From Panicum virgatum (lineage: Eukaryota; Streptophyta; Magnoliopsida; Poales; Poaceae): a DNA stretch of 64,000 nucleotides. The notes beneath the pieces are model-generated. The model did not search any database. It was not told the origin of the DNA and saw only the letters and a program-made list of their open reading frames with translations. Shown in pieces: positions 33,103 through 44,449 of the stretch (the first letter of the stretch is position 1; the number at the start of each line of letters is the position of its first letter). The stretch spans positions 20,095,756-20,159,755 of the forward strand of contig NC_053141.1 of assembly GCF_016808335.1 (NCBI RefSeq). Direction: 5' to 3'. The position numbers and the translations under genes are program-made.

Positions 33103-33176
33103 CAGTAAGCCTAAAGCTAGCTTGGGGGAGGACCCCCACGAGAGGTAACTTGTATCAAACTCTATCCTTTACCGCT

Positions 33177-33737
33177 TCTAGATTAATTCACAATTTATCG
33201 ATATCTGCTAGCTCTTACCTATTGTTTTAGCTTTTATTGATATCTATCTAGTTTGGAATACGTTTGATCGGCCGCTTATCGTGTTATTTTATTCAAAGCA
33301 TTATATAACCGATTAGATCTATTCCAGGTGACTGATAGCGTTGTTTAGGTTACACATTCGTAGTCTTTACACCCTTTTCATAAGCTTCGGCATTGCGGCA
33401 GCTCTTCTAGCATGACGCTATCAACGGTGACGTCGGTCGTATCTGGCACTTCTGGAGGCCTCATGTCGGCAGCAGCCAAACCATGATGAGCTGGTGGCAC
33501 TGCTACTCCATGGTTGATGCAGTCGGAGCGATCGGCAAAGTCACAGAAGAATCACATCCATCAGAACTTTACTTGCTAGTTTTTTGGTCATCGTAAGGTG
33601 TCCTCCACATGCATGTGGGTACGTGCATGACTTTGCATGCTGGAAGAAGTAGCTCTTCTTGCTTGTATTTCAATAAGCACGCTAGCTTTCCACCTGTGCA
33701 CATGAGTGCCTCTAGCCAACAGCATGTGTATCGCTTC
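33177..33737. other. Unassigned stretch between T and TK
   Basis: Homology to Y stops near 33176. The next 560 bp show no gene, no LTR end and no repeat I recognise; only a TGCATGTGGGTACGTGCATG-like foldback near 33610. It ends where the TK LTR begins and may be older sequence into which TK inserted. Confidence 0.4.
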
Positions 33738-36689
33738 TGTCACGGCCCCAAAGTTTTGAGCCGGTGAGCTCGCCGTGGTGCACATCGCGGCGTGCCGCAT
33801 GTCAGCCCCGCCACCGGCCATCCTCGTGCCACGCGCCGCCCTGCCCTGCATCGACGAGCGAGCCACGGCAAGCTGCGCCCATCCCGCGACCGCGCACAGG
33901 CTTGTCAATGCCACGCGGCGGGCGTTGAGCATGATTCATCCCCCTTCCCCGGCCTTCCACGGCGTTCGTGCCGTCCCTATCCTTATCCTCGCGCCCAGCC
34001 TCTCCACTTCCACCTGCAGTTCGAGCAGAGCAGAGCCACCCTGCCATTGCCGCCGCCACCCCAAGCTCCGCTTGCCGTGGCCGCCGTCGATTCGTTGTCT
34101 CCGGTCGCCCTCTCCTCGATTCCTTGCAGGGGGAGCTTCCCCTCATCATCCTCGACTCGTTCCCGTCCTCACCCGGCTCTCTCCCCTTCCGCAGGGCCTC
34201 CCCGGCGGAGCTTGCCGTCCGCCGCCGCCTGCTGCCGTCGCGCCGCCTCCCCGTTGCTCCTCCTTGCCGTCCGCGTGCGGGGTGAGCTATGCCTCGCCCT
34301 AGAACACACCATGCCCCTGCCCTCTACCCCGTTCCGGCCCCACCTCGCCGGCACCGCTGTCGCCGCGCACGGCGCGTGCGCGCGCCGTGGCCGCGCCCAC
34401 GCCGCTGTCAAGGCCAGTGTTGCCTTGACCCAGCCTGGGTGTGCTGCTGACCCGTGGGCCCCGCCTGTCGGCCTCAGGACCGGCTCTGCGGGGTGCATTT
34501 AGCAATTTTGCTAGGGTTTTGTAATGTTTTGTTTGTCTGCAAATTTGAAAAATGCGTAGAAATTTGTGTATAGCTTCGAAAATTATGAAACTTGTTTTGT
34601 TGGGTTCATATCACTGAGATCTACTTAGGAAAAATGTTGTTTTGTATGTTTCCTTGCTGTTTGTTAGGGTTTTAGTGTGTTTTCGTTTGTTCTGTCCGAA
34701 AATGAGTTAATGCAGAACTTTTGGCTGGAAAGTGACAAAATGGTGAAACTAGTTTTATTAGCTTTGTTTTCTTGCCTGGTATCTATGATAATTTTCTTAG
34801 ATTTATTTGGTTAATTGTGCATGCCTTTTCTAATTTATCTTGTTTTGAATAGCTAAAACTTAATATATATTTATGATTAATTCTAGGGAAATGCTTTTTC
34901 TGCAAATTCAATTTTCATGAGTTCCTTGTAATGTTCTTTGCATGCTCAATTTATTTCATGATTTATGCTTGTGGTGTAAGTTCATTTCTTAATTCTTGCA
35001 TCGCATTCATGCATTATAGTGACCGAACCGTTGGAGGTCGAACCGTGGAGCCCACCGAGTCCGTCGAGCCTGAACCCGGAGTCTCGTTCGTGGTCAAGCT
35101 AGAAGTTAACCAAGGCAAGCAGCTAAGCATATTCCTTACACCTATCTAATCTGATTTAGTTTAGCTATCTCACTTGGGTATTGTTGGGCTATATATGTAT
35201 AGTAAGTATGTATTGCAATTTGGTACCTACTCTCTTGCATTACCCTTCCTTGAATTGTTATCCATGTCCTTGTCACTTGTTAGTCAGTTAATTACTTAAC
35301 TTGACTAAATGCTTAGCCCTATTTAGATTACTTATATTGCTTGCTAGGAAGGAATGTGTTGGAGTATCACACCTGCTGGTTATCCTTGATCGCACCTGAA
35401 TAGTTGGGGTTCTATTGGAGTAGTAGTACCGAGATTCGAGCGGAATGGTAGGGCCTAGAGAATGTAGTCACATGGGCATAGTCCGCTTGGATCGTTTAAA
35501 GACTGTCCGTGGATGCCATCGACTTTGAGCACCTTTCCGTGCTACCACATATCCAATATAATGGTACAGATGAGCCAATTACCTTCTTTGACTTGATCAT
35601 TGATGTGCAGTCCTAGATACGTGGCTAAGGGCTATGCAGAGAGACTTAGAAGTGTCCCCGGGTGGACCTACGTGTAGGAAAGTTTAGAGATGTCCCCGGT
35701 GGAAACTAAGTCTCTACGCGTAAGCTAGGTGTGAAGATTTCAATGATCGAGCCTTGTTGGGAACGGTTGATGTGAGTACCCCCCTTGCCTGACGTGATCG
35801 GTTGGGTGAGCCGCATGGTCCTCATGTTGTGTGGGTAAAATAGTACACCCTTGTAAGGTTTTAATCAATTCGAATTGCTGCGCTCTCGGTTATGAGCAAG
35901 CTCTTGGTTCGTCGAATTCCTCGTAGAGAGTTTCGGATATGTTGGAGTGGTTCTTGCCACCTTTATGATCATTCATATATTATGCTCTTATTCAACTAAA
36001 ACCTTTAGGGTTTGGGCAAGAATAATTAATTCTGCTAGGGTTAGGGTAGAGAGCTTATGCTTATGCAATAATTACTTAATCCTAAAGCTTTCATTTGAGC
36101 CTTTGCATAATCCTTGCTTATTTAATTGCGTAAGTCTTGCGAGTACCTTTTGTACTCAGGTTGCTTTCTAAACCTAGTTGCAGGTGAGCCAGAAGTGGTG
36201 TTCGGCCACTTCTACCCCGCTGATCCAAATGCGGGGCAGTAGGTCGTTGTGGCTGTAAGGATGTCCTTGAGCAAGGCATCATTATCTTAGTATGTCTTTA
36301 TCGTAATCGATCTCCGAGAGAGCATGTAAATGCAATAAATTTTAAATTTCTATTTAATATGACTTTTGTGAGCCCAAGGCTTGTAAGTGAAGCTTGAAAC
36401 CCACCTATATCAAACTTGTAATATTAAGTGTGTAAAACTACTATGTGGTTCATCGGCACTGTGTATGTGGATGTATAACAGTACTTGTGCTTAGTTCTGG
36501 GCATGTGGCAAACACGTACCAGGACTACCGGATTTGATGTTATTTTGGACGGATGACGTGTCGGTTATTCGTGTCTCTAGATGGGGGATAACACGTGGCA
36601 CGCCCTTCAGCCAGCACGTGTTAGCTTCCATCTGGATGATAATGACCGGCGGTTCATTTAAAATAGTATCAAATTGGGCGGTTCTCACA
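33738..36689 (+). repeat. TK 5' LTR
   Basis: 2952 bp, TGTCACGGCC...GGTTCTCACA. A GC-rich block (33760-34500) is followed by AT-rich sequence. It holds the short two-exon frame at 35020-36242. Proline-rich ORFs in the GC-rich block look like composition effects. Confidence 0.88.
35020..36242 (+). CDS. LTR-encoded two-exon small ORF in TK LTR
   Basis: Exon A (35020-35114) follows an acceptor-like GCATTATAG and ends CAAG with GC-type donor GCAAGC at 35115. The intron 35115-36183 ends TAGTTGCAG. Exon B (36184-36242) joins in phase 1 through a split Gly codon. Product in this part: ..TVGGRTVEPTESVEP, ..SFVVKLEVNQ, then GEPEVVFGHFYPADPNAGQ and stop. It is open in this copy. L1 and L2 show the same positions, splice signals and phase, with diverged residues. 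No known domain: acidic exon A, aromatic exon B. A first exon and start codon are not identified, so this may be the end of a longer spliced product. Function unknown. Confidence 0.45.
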
Positions 36690-36690
36690 A

Positions 36691-36704
36691 TGGGTATCAG
36701 AGCC
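36691..36704 (+). other. TK primer-binding site (initiator-Met type)
   Basis: TGGGTATCAGAGCC just after the LTR end CTCACA. It differs from the common plant TGGTATCAGAGCC by one extra G. Confidence 0.8.
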
Positions 36705-37292
36705 GAGGTTCCATAAAGTGAACCTAAAATTTGCTTAGTGGGTTGAGAGTAAAATAAAAATTTGATCAATTGCACTAAGATTTACTTTCGTTAAAAATTT
36801 GAACCTAAGGTGAAATGCTACCCTTCTTCCTTGATTTTAGAGCTAATTCTTCCTTGTTGCTTCGCTGGTTGAATTAAAATATGCTTAACTCCTCTTGCCT
36901 TCATAAGTAGCGGGAGTGTAGGAAAACCCTTTTTACCCTCTGGAAACCTTTTGAGCCTTTTACCGGGGTTGAGAAGGTGGGAATCCCCCATTGCCCTAAG
37001 TGCTAGTAGGAGGGTTGTAGCGCTGCTGGGCAATGCGGTTGTTTCGGATCGTGAGTGAGTGCTAGAACGTTAAGGCGTGCTCACGATGTGAGGAGACGTC
37101 ATGTGCATTCATACTCTGCATGCATGCATACTCTCTTTTCTGGTCTTTAAATCCTTTTTTTCCTCTTAGATTTCCTACACCAGTGTTGATCGTGTGTTAG
37201 ATTTTTATCTACACATTGTCTTTCCACCCTTTCTTCGAGTATCCTTCTCTATCTTTTATTCCTGACCGCTAATCGTTTTGTTTACTAACAGG
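36705..37292 (+). other. TK untranslated leader
   Basis: No supported gene. It ends TTTACTAACAGG right before the gag ATG; this resembles a splice acceptor with a TACTAAC word, but no donor could be assigned. Confidence 0.4.
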
Positions 37293-37418
37293 ATGGTGTT
37301 GCGTTCGGGAACTGATAGGGATGGTGCTAATGGTTCGGGTGGCAATCACAACCGCAACAATGTTATCCCCCTTCCTGACCCTCCCGTTCACCCAACCCTT
37401 GCGGACGTCCTGGCCCAA
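37293..37418 (+). pseudogene. TK gag, first 42 codons
   Basis: Starts MVLRSGTDRDGANGSGGN and continues through IPLPDPPVHPTLADVLAQ. It is cut by the X block; the following codons (HDKRQG...) belong to X. Rejoins in meaning at 62968. Confidence 0.8.
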
Positions 37419-38145
37419 CATGACAAGAGACAAGGCAAGGACACAAAATTCATCCAGCCACCTAGTGGTTTGGTAGAATCACCATTGCCTTGATTCCCAC
37501 CTTCTTAAAGAGCGATAGTATGTGCACCCTCTTTCTCTCAACTCTTTTGATTCATGAGTTTGAATGGTTTTTTAATCGTACTCATTAAAACCAAACTCAA
37601 GAATCAGTGTGTTGCATCTGCTCTACATGTTTCCTATGGTTGGCTTGCATATGTTTTATTCCATGCTTATCATCTTGATGCTTGTGAACAAAAAAAAATC
37701 CTTAGGTAACCATGCTTATCTAAGTAGTTGATGTTTGAGATATGGTTTGGATTATATGATCTTCGCTCTTTATTGTTTAAGTGCTTGGGAAATTTATTTG
37801 AAAATTTGGAAAACCCTTTGTGAAGCTCCTCTTTGATATGCCAAAATGCAACCAAAGCCATATGATGATACTTCCTGAAAACCATACACACATATGCTGC
37901 TTGTTTTTGCATTGAGCTTTGTCAAACTGTTGTGACCCTTGGGAGAATTCTTTTCATGCTTTCATGATCAAGTTTCATGTGCATACCATACACCCCCTTG
38001 CTATACTTCTTTGAGAAGATAGCATTGTACCATCCACTCATTCCACAAAATAAATGCTCGACGATATGTGTTGATCTCTCTCTCCAGTTTTTATTAAAAA
38101 AGAAGAAGAGAGGCATGGGCTATCAAAATAAAATATGGACACATG

Positions 38146-41100
38146 TGTGGCAGAACCACCTGAATTATCCCGGCTCAAGTGCGCAGGGCATCACCATAAA
38201 GGCAACACTAGCTCAAACGCACTTCAAACCGAACAATTCTTGGTCTGTCGGGTAACGTCCCGATACAACCACCGGTTCTCGGATCGAACAAGCATACCCC
38301 GCACGAAGGCGAGTCCAGAGATATTACAACCACAAGTTTTGCATCACAGGCATAAAAGTTATTACAAACTAGTTCTAAAACATTATTACAAGTACAAACT
38401 TTAAAAAGCAGTTATACAAACCATAACTTTAACTTCAGAGTTTGAAAGCAGCGGAAAGAGATAATGACGGCTACAACACGTCGCAAAAGTATACCAAGCT
38501 AGCCCAAGCACGGTATCACTCGTCATGGTCATTGCCGGCCGAAGACGAATCCCACTCTACGGACCAGCCAGGAGGCAAAGAGCAGGGATAGGTCAAACTA
38601 GCGACCTGGTCCTCAAGACTCATACCTGAAAAAGGGTTTCAACAGCAAGGCTGGGTATTCTAATACTCAGCAAGACTTAACCGTCAACGGGTATAAGTAG
38701 CCCACTATAGCTAGACTATGCAAGGTTTGTGAGGCTCTGATTTTCCTTTTGCTGAAAAGCAATAAAGAGTAGATCCTTACTTTCAAGTTTTAGCTTTCAA
38801 GATTCTAGTAGATTAACCATTCTATGTAAGCAACTACTATCCAATCATGGTAGAAAACTAAGCAAACATCAAGATAAATAAATAATATTGTTGCTCTTAT
38901 TACTCTGTGTGGCAAAGGGGTCAAGCAGTCTCATTTCATCGTGAGAGGCGGACGATTCTGAATCGAAATTCAACCTTGCAAGGATAAACCTAGCACACAC
39001 ATCTGGAACACCGTCGGGTCATTCCCAAACAACCGTTGACCTTTCTTTCTGGCTTGTGGATAGGAACACTCTCCCCGACTACAGGGCTCCAAGGTCCACC
39101 CGTGCCCGGTCCACCCTTGTCCCTCGAAGTCGTAGTGTTGCGCAACATAAAAGTAAAACCTATCCCTAAGAGAGAGTGTCAGGTATATCCACTCCCCGGT
39201 CCAATCGGCTACTAGGCTTGCCACATACCATATTTACGGCATGTGGCTAGTACTTTCAAAAACTTAACCACCGCTACCACACACCGCGACCTTAGCAAGT
39301 TCATCAACACAGACGGTGTCTCACATAAAGTCATGATGTCGAACACAACCCCGTCTGTCGTCCTTATATTGATAACAGAAAGGTAAACAATCAATTCCTA
39401 TAAAACTCGCGAGTGACAGGCAATCACTCGACTTTTACCGGTCCTATAAGCTTAGCAAGTAGTCGAACTCAAGTCTAGTATTCAGTGCATAGGTTCCTAG
39501 GATCATGCATCTAGGGTTTCAATTCAAATCCTAAGAACTGTAAATGCACAAGTAAATAAAACAGTAATTGATAGTAATTTAAAATATAGGTTATGTCCGG
39601 GGCTTGCCTTCTCGGTAGTCGCTAACTATTTCAGCCCTAGGCTCTTCCGAACTTTGGTCCGGGGCTTCAGTTAGTACGGCGGTGTTCGCTTGAGCTTCGA
39701 GATCACCTCCGTCAGACTCCGGGATCAGCTCGTACGTCCCATCCGATAAGGCAGTCGTGTCTATATGTAATGCAAGAACAACATTATAAACACACATGGG
39801 CAATCGTTTATAGAGTAGTTAAATAACAAATCTAACTACACAAGACATCATGATCAACAGCACAAATGAAGTTTAAAAACTTCATAAACAAGTGGGGTGA
39901 TTTCCTATAACAACTAAGTCATGGTTTTTCTAATAAATAAACAACTCAAAGCACAAATAGAAATAAATTTAGAAAACATTACCCTAAACAGAACATGAAC
40001 AGATTAAGCTACCCTGTCAAAATCATGCCAAAACATATAGCCATTTAATCACAACAATTCATTCATTCAGACAACACCTAGAATAAGCTTGAATTATACA
40101 GGTCAAACTGTAGCAAAGAAGAAGCTCAAAATTTGACAGCAGACCAAAACAGGTATGATTTAGCTACTGTGAATTTTACATGATTTTATCTACACATAAT
40201 TAACTCTGAGAAAATAAACAAAACAGACATCATATTAGTAAGATTCATTTTTAACTCCTGTTATATTCAGGAACTGGGGCTCAAACTTTATTTACAAGCT
40301 AACCTATTCAAACATATCACTCAGAAATATTTTCATGATTTATCATCAGCATAAACTATTTATCATAATTAAATTCTAATAAACAAGGTTTAAATCAAAT
40401 AAATAGGTACACAAGAGAACTGATTATGAAATTTTTATAGAAATACTAGTGTCACATGAGTAAATCACCATAAAAATTTCACTGAAATACATGGCTTCAA
40501 GAAATAGTTAAGAAAAAGATAAAACAACTAGTATTTATTTACCTAGTGACACAAATCTAATTTTCCAGCAAAAAACTTTCCACAAACATCTATCATATTT
40601 TGATTCTACTGGATAGAGCTTTGCACAAGGATTTCAAAACATCAAGATTTGCATTTTTCTGAATTTCCTATGAATTTCTACTGAATTTCAAAATTCACAG
40701 CAAATCATAACAAACAAGTCCCTATAGGCACTATTCATATGAGTCACGGGGTTTGCAGACAGCCCCCTGGAGTTTTGTATCTTTCGACACGGGGTCCTTG
40801 GCTGGGTCAGAGGGGGGGGCACGGCGTTGACCGGCCGAAACCCGGTGAGGGGGTCGGCAGCGGCGAGGGAGAGGCTGGGGAAATCAGAGAGGAGACTGAG
40901 ACGCACCCGATGGTGGTCTTCTTGGGGCTCGGAGTGGCCGGATTGGAGGTTCCCCGTGGAGCAGTTGCTCCGGCGGCGACGGCTAGCGGCGGAGGCGGCG
41001 TTCCGATGGGGTAGAAGGGGCGTGGAGCGGCCGGGGAGCTTCACCTCGACATGAGGGAGCTAGTGGGGTGCTTGATTTTGGCAGAGGAAGGAAGGAGGAG

Positions 41101-42124
41101 CGGCTCCACGGTGAGCAGGGCGGCGGCGGAGCTCGGGCTACGGCGGCGGGGTGTTCCAGTGAGGATTGGGCGAGGAGGAGAGGTGGGTGAGCTTCGCGGG
41201 GCCAAGGCAAAGCTAACTGGGAGGTTGGGAGGGGCGGAGTGGTACTGGAGCAATGGGTCCACGGCGAGCTCAAAGCTCCAGTGGCAATGGCGGGCGGCGG
41301 TGGTGTTCTGGGCGAGCGGGGAGCAGAAAAGGGCAAATGAGTGAGGGGAAAAGAATACGGGAGTGCCACTGGTTCTGGAGCGCGCGCGAGATAGAGCTCC
41401 GGGGTTCTACAGCGGGCCAGCCACGGCGGCGTCGCGGTGGCGGCCGGTGGGGGGTTCTGGGCGGCGTGGCGTGCATGCGGCAGGGCAGCGGAGCAGCTTG
41501 GGTGGCGGTGGGGAGCTTCCAAGCGACATGTGGAGGCGGCGCAGGCAGGAGGTGGCGCGGGGATGGCCCTCCACGGCGACGGTGGCGCTGCACAGCGGCG
41601 GCGCAGAGGAGCAGAGGAGGGAAGCAGGCTGGAGGTGGAAGAAAGGACTAAACTGCAATTTCCAAAATTTCCAGGGACAAAATTGTAAACAAGCAATAAC
41701 TTTTAAACCAGGGCTCAAATGAAAAAGTGACCAACATGAAAGTTGTTCCATTTATCAAGATCTACAACTTTGATGTTGTGCAAAAATTTATTTGATCAAA
41801 GGATAGAGAGCTAATTTTGAAAATATGGAAAGGATTTTGAATTCCAGGAATTTTGTCTTTTTCAAGGTAATTTCACTTTAAACTTAGGCTCATTTGAAAA
41901 TTTTCCTGCCATGTAATGATTACACCACATTTTGCAAAAACACCCTCCACAAAAGCTATAATTTCACATCCTATTCAAATTTAACTGCAGAAAGGACCTT
42001 GCATAAAATCATAATTACACATATAACCTTTAATATTTACAAAAGGATCCTTTTTCAAACAATTCACACATGAAGCATAGCAAACAAATGCAGTTTTTAT
42101 CGTGCAGACACCTAGGGTGTCACA
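38146..42124 (-). mobile_element. L2: Tekay-type solo LTR inside X-left
   Basis: 3979 bp, flanked by ACATG (38141-38145, 42125-42129). Element sense TGTGACACCCTAGG...GGTTCTGCCACA. No internal genes or primer site. GC-rich block at about 40750-41690, small spliced ORF at 39760-38516, the rest AT-rich. Minus-strand proline/alanine-rich ORFs in the GC-rich block are likely compositional. Related to L1 and the TK LTR. Confidence 0.9.
38516..39760 (-). CDS. LTR-encoded two-exon small ORF in L2
   Basis: Exon A 39760-39608 follows acceptor-like ACATATAG and reads ..DTTALSDGTYELIPESD, EAQANTAVLTEAP and EIVSDYRE. Donor GAAG|GCAAGC (GC type). The intron runs 39607-38626 and ends TTTTTCAG. Exon B 38625-38516 joins in phase 1 (Gly) and reads MSLEDQVASLTYPCSLPPG, WSVEWDSSSAGNDHDE, stop. 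It is fully open across both exons. Shares HI(D/E)T, DGTYEL and EAQ-N with L1 and splice layout with L1 and TK. No known family; the start exon is not assigned. Confidence 0.5.
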
Positions 42125-42762
42125 ACATGAAGGTCCCAGTATTGAAAAAAAAGAAAGGAAAAAAATGTGGGCACATGAAGGTCCATGAAAAAAAAGATGG
42201 AAAAAAAAAGAAGAGATAGCCATGCTCTCAAAAGAATTTATATAGGGAGAGAGATCATACAAAAGGAGTTTCCATTCCATCCATCACAATCCATACACGT
42301 GCACATCTTGATCTGATTGTATGATTTGTTTTTCTCTTTGGATCCGGTTTTTGACTTTGCAATACATGTGATACAAGTATGCCTTATCCTGCATACCCTA
42401 CCTTGAGCTCCACATATAGCCATCACAAGAAGTAGGATGAAGAAAAGGCAAGTCAAATGCCTTGGTAAAGACATATACACATTGAGCGATCTGAGAGAAT
42501 CAAATGAGGAGCTAAGCAAGGTTTGTTTTGAAAACTTATTGAAAAACCCCAAGCTACTTGACATGAGGAGCAGAAGTGACTTGATTCAATACCGTTCCAT
42601 GCCTCAACTACCCAAGATGACATGATAGACACTCCAAAGTTCACAAGTGCAAGGTATGAGTTGGAATATCTCTTACGCTCGCTTCATACCTTTGGAAGTC
42701 ATGTTCCACCTTAGTCCTTTCTGCTTTACTCGAGGACGAGAAAAGGCTAAGTGTGGGGGAGT
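42125..42762 (+). other. X-left 3' untranslated region
   Basis: Holds the hairpin pair with A-rich tracts at 42126-42200 (GGACCTTCATGTGCCC-type stems in reverse), then spacer sequence. It ends with the foldback CTTTACTCGAGGACGAGAAAAGG and the polypurine tract GTGTGGGGGAG just before the LTR at 42763. Matches 60941-61600 in reverse. Confidence 0.6.
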
Positions 42763-44038
42763 TGTTGACGGCTCTTAAGTACAAAATTTAGGTCGTCAAC
42801 TCCTGCATAAACACATGAAATGCAAACATCAACATAGTGGTAGGGGTTTATTACTGACCATTTCTACGAGTGTTGGTAATTATTTGTATGCATGTGAAAT
42901 AAGGCTGAAAACACAATTCATGAGCAGGGAAACACACTTCTTAGTTCAAGGCAAAAGTCGCAACCAATCAGAGCATGAGATTCAGGCTGAAATAGATCAA
43001 AACCAGCCCAAATACCCAAGCAAACAAGCGTAGGATGGGCCATGCCCCATGGGTTTAGGACAAGGGACACCAGGACAGCCCAAATGTCAAGTTTGGGGGC
43101 GGTTGGAGCCTCGGGCAGGCCGACCGACCTACCAGATCGGCCGACCTGGCCCATGGACCCCACCGTCTCACCCTTGACGCATGGCAGCTCCTCACTGGCT
43201 CCCAAGGTCGGTTCCAAGGGGTAGAGCTGCAATCCTCGGTTGAAGAGGCCATGGCTCCCTCCTATATATATGAGGGGAGGGGTTCCATTTGAGACACACC
43301 ACCAAGTGGAGTTTCACATCCATTCAAGTGCTCTCTCAAGCCTTCTCTTGGTTTAGAGTTGTCATAGAGTAGGGAGAGGGTAGACATACTTAGGAGGGGT
43401 GCCGGTCTTCGGCGCTCTTCTCCATTGTTGTACCTCTACGAGAGTGAGGGAGTAATTCGGGAGAAGTGCCGGGGTGTCGGCTCTCCGATCCCATCTTGTA
43501 CCTCTACGGATGCTGCTACATTCTTCAGTATTTAGTAAGTATTCGTGGTTCCTATCTCTAGTATTTTACTTGGTATAATTGATGCTAGTAGTGCTTGTGG
43601 TTGAGTCAGATCAGTTCTTTTACTCGCGGGATCGTCGCTCTGTATTCGGATAGAGTGCTGTAGTTTGCTACAGCTCGAGATATGTAGTTAGACTGCAGTA
43701 GTAATCAATAGCGTAGATGTGGTGTCTAGGCTAGGGATTATCCTTCGTTTGCCTTATATCCCACAGTTTGTTAGAGGTAGGCCGTAGGTGGTGACAGCCC
43801 TATTGGTCCTTCGTAATCCTCCACATTCGGATATAGTGTAGAGTTGTTGGCCGGAGTCGACTGGCAGACCAGTTGTAAGCTGGTGCCCGAAGCGAGTATT
43901 GTGCCCGAGAGATCGAAGTTTAACTCAGCAGTAGCACTATCATAGGAATCCTCTCTTCCCTTCTACCTATCTTGGTGTGTCCTTGGACCGATTAGAATAG
44001 AAGAGAGTGCACACACGTTCCCTGTGGATTTGATGACG
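42763..44038 (+). repeat. X-left LTR (3'-truncated)
   Basis: Begins TGTTGACGGCTC with a terminal foldback. CGGCCG dyads 43118-43147, TATA CTATATATA 43263-43271. At 43400-43500 there is a degenerate direct repeat (TGCCGG.., GTACCTCTACG, two copies). It lacks the last roughly 90 bp present in the X LTR at 59445. Confidence 0.8.
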
Positions 44039-44229
44039 AACCGATCTTGGGTCGGCCGACCTGGTTGGTCGGCCGACCGAAAAACCCGGCCAAACTGTCT
44101 CAAACTTCACGGGAGGCTGCTACGTAGGCCCCCAATTCATGTATGTGGGTAAAGGCCTATCTTAAGGCGGTTTGATAACTCTGGTGGGCCCATGGATCCT
44201 CGTGAATGCGTCTGATTCGTCGAGAAGGT
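44039..44229 (-). repeat. Z 3' LTR fragment, left piece
   Basis: Matches the X LTR at about 60450-60640 in minus orientation (dyads at 44050-44079, then GCGTCTGATTCGTCGAGAAGG). It is interrupted by Y at the AAGGT target copy 44225-44229 and continues at 53562. It abuts X-left LTR head to head. Confidence 0.65.
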
Positions 44230-44449
44230 TGTTGGCGTTTCTTAGTGCAATCACTAGAAATGAGGGCAATCACTAGAAATGAGGCCTATCTTAAGGCGGT
44301 TTGATAACTCTTGCTCATCTAAAATGTACAAAACTCGAAAACAACTGTGAAGCGATGTTAGTGATACAAATATGTGAGTAAGGCATGTAGTTTTCCTTTA
44401 TTATTGAGTATAGTTGACGGGTGAAAATGGCACTTAAGCACCGTCAACA
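44230..44449 (-). repeat. Y 3' LTR, internally deleted with filler DNA
   Basis: Only 220 bp against about 1570 bp at the other end. It keeps the LTR start-end words (TGTTGGCGTTTC and CACCGTCAACA in plus reading). In the middle are a 19-bp tandem duplication (44247-44265, 44266-44284) and a 30-bp copy (44282-44311) of the flank at 44153-44182. Confidence 0.8.

Larger units (their letters stand above)
17536..33176 (+). mobile_element. Element T: pol-less Athila-type retrotransposon, split by W
   Basis: 5' LTR 17536-19091, tRNA-Asp-type primer site, gag-protease frame from 19244, then (after W) the end of that frame at 30844 and ORF2 at 31575. There is no reverse transcriptase, RNase H or integrase between protease and ORF2: the gag-protease frame closes with its own stop 0.7 kb before ORF2. 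Element Y has the same gene order, so the lack of pol is a family trait, and T must have moved with enzymes from a relative such as W. Homology to Y ends near 33176, so the 3' end and 3' LTR are lost. TGTTGACGGT...CCAACA LTR ends place it with the Athila-type group. Confidence 0.85.
33738..37418 (+). mobile_element. Element TK: Tekay-type retrotransposon, left part (resumes at 62968)
   Basis: LTR 33738-36689, initiator-Met-type primer site at 36691, untranslated leader, gag ATG at 37293. After 42 codons (ending ...LADVLAQ, CAA at 37416-37418) the gag is broken by a 25.5-kb block and resumes at 62968-62970 (CAA) with TRQTELMAHLVNQMG. The gag type, zinc knuckle, long LTR and TATCAGAGC primer site fit the Tekay/Del chromovirus group. 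Pol lies beyond the right edge. Confidence 0.85.
37419..44038 (+). mobile_element. X-left: 3' portion of element X, plus orientation
   Basis: Internal sequence 37419-42762 (without L2) followed by LTR 42763-44038. It is the reverse complement of 60941-62297 plus 59445-60940, by eye about 94% alike. No coding frame survives. The left edge starts at a point equal to 62297 of the other copy, directly after TK's CAA codon; the LTR breaks at about 44034-44038 (TTCCCTGTGGATTTGATGACG), short of its full end. Confidence 0.75.

Noticed and set aside
33792..34502. 236-codon proline/alanine-rich plus-strand ORF
   Set aside because: Lies in the GC-rich block of the TK LTR; several overlapping frames on both strands are also open, and composition follows GC bias. 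Not conserved with L1 or L2 in protein.
40983..41696. 237-codon minus-strand ORF
   Set aside because: Same GC-rich LTR block in L2, with overlapping open frames on both strands; no domain.
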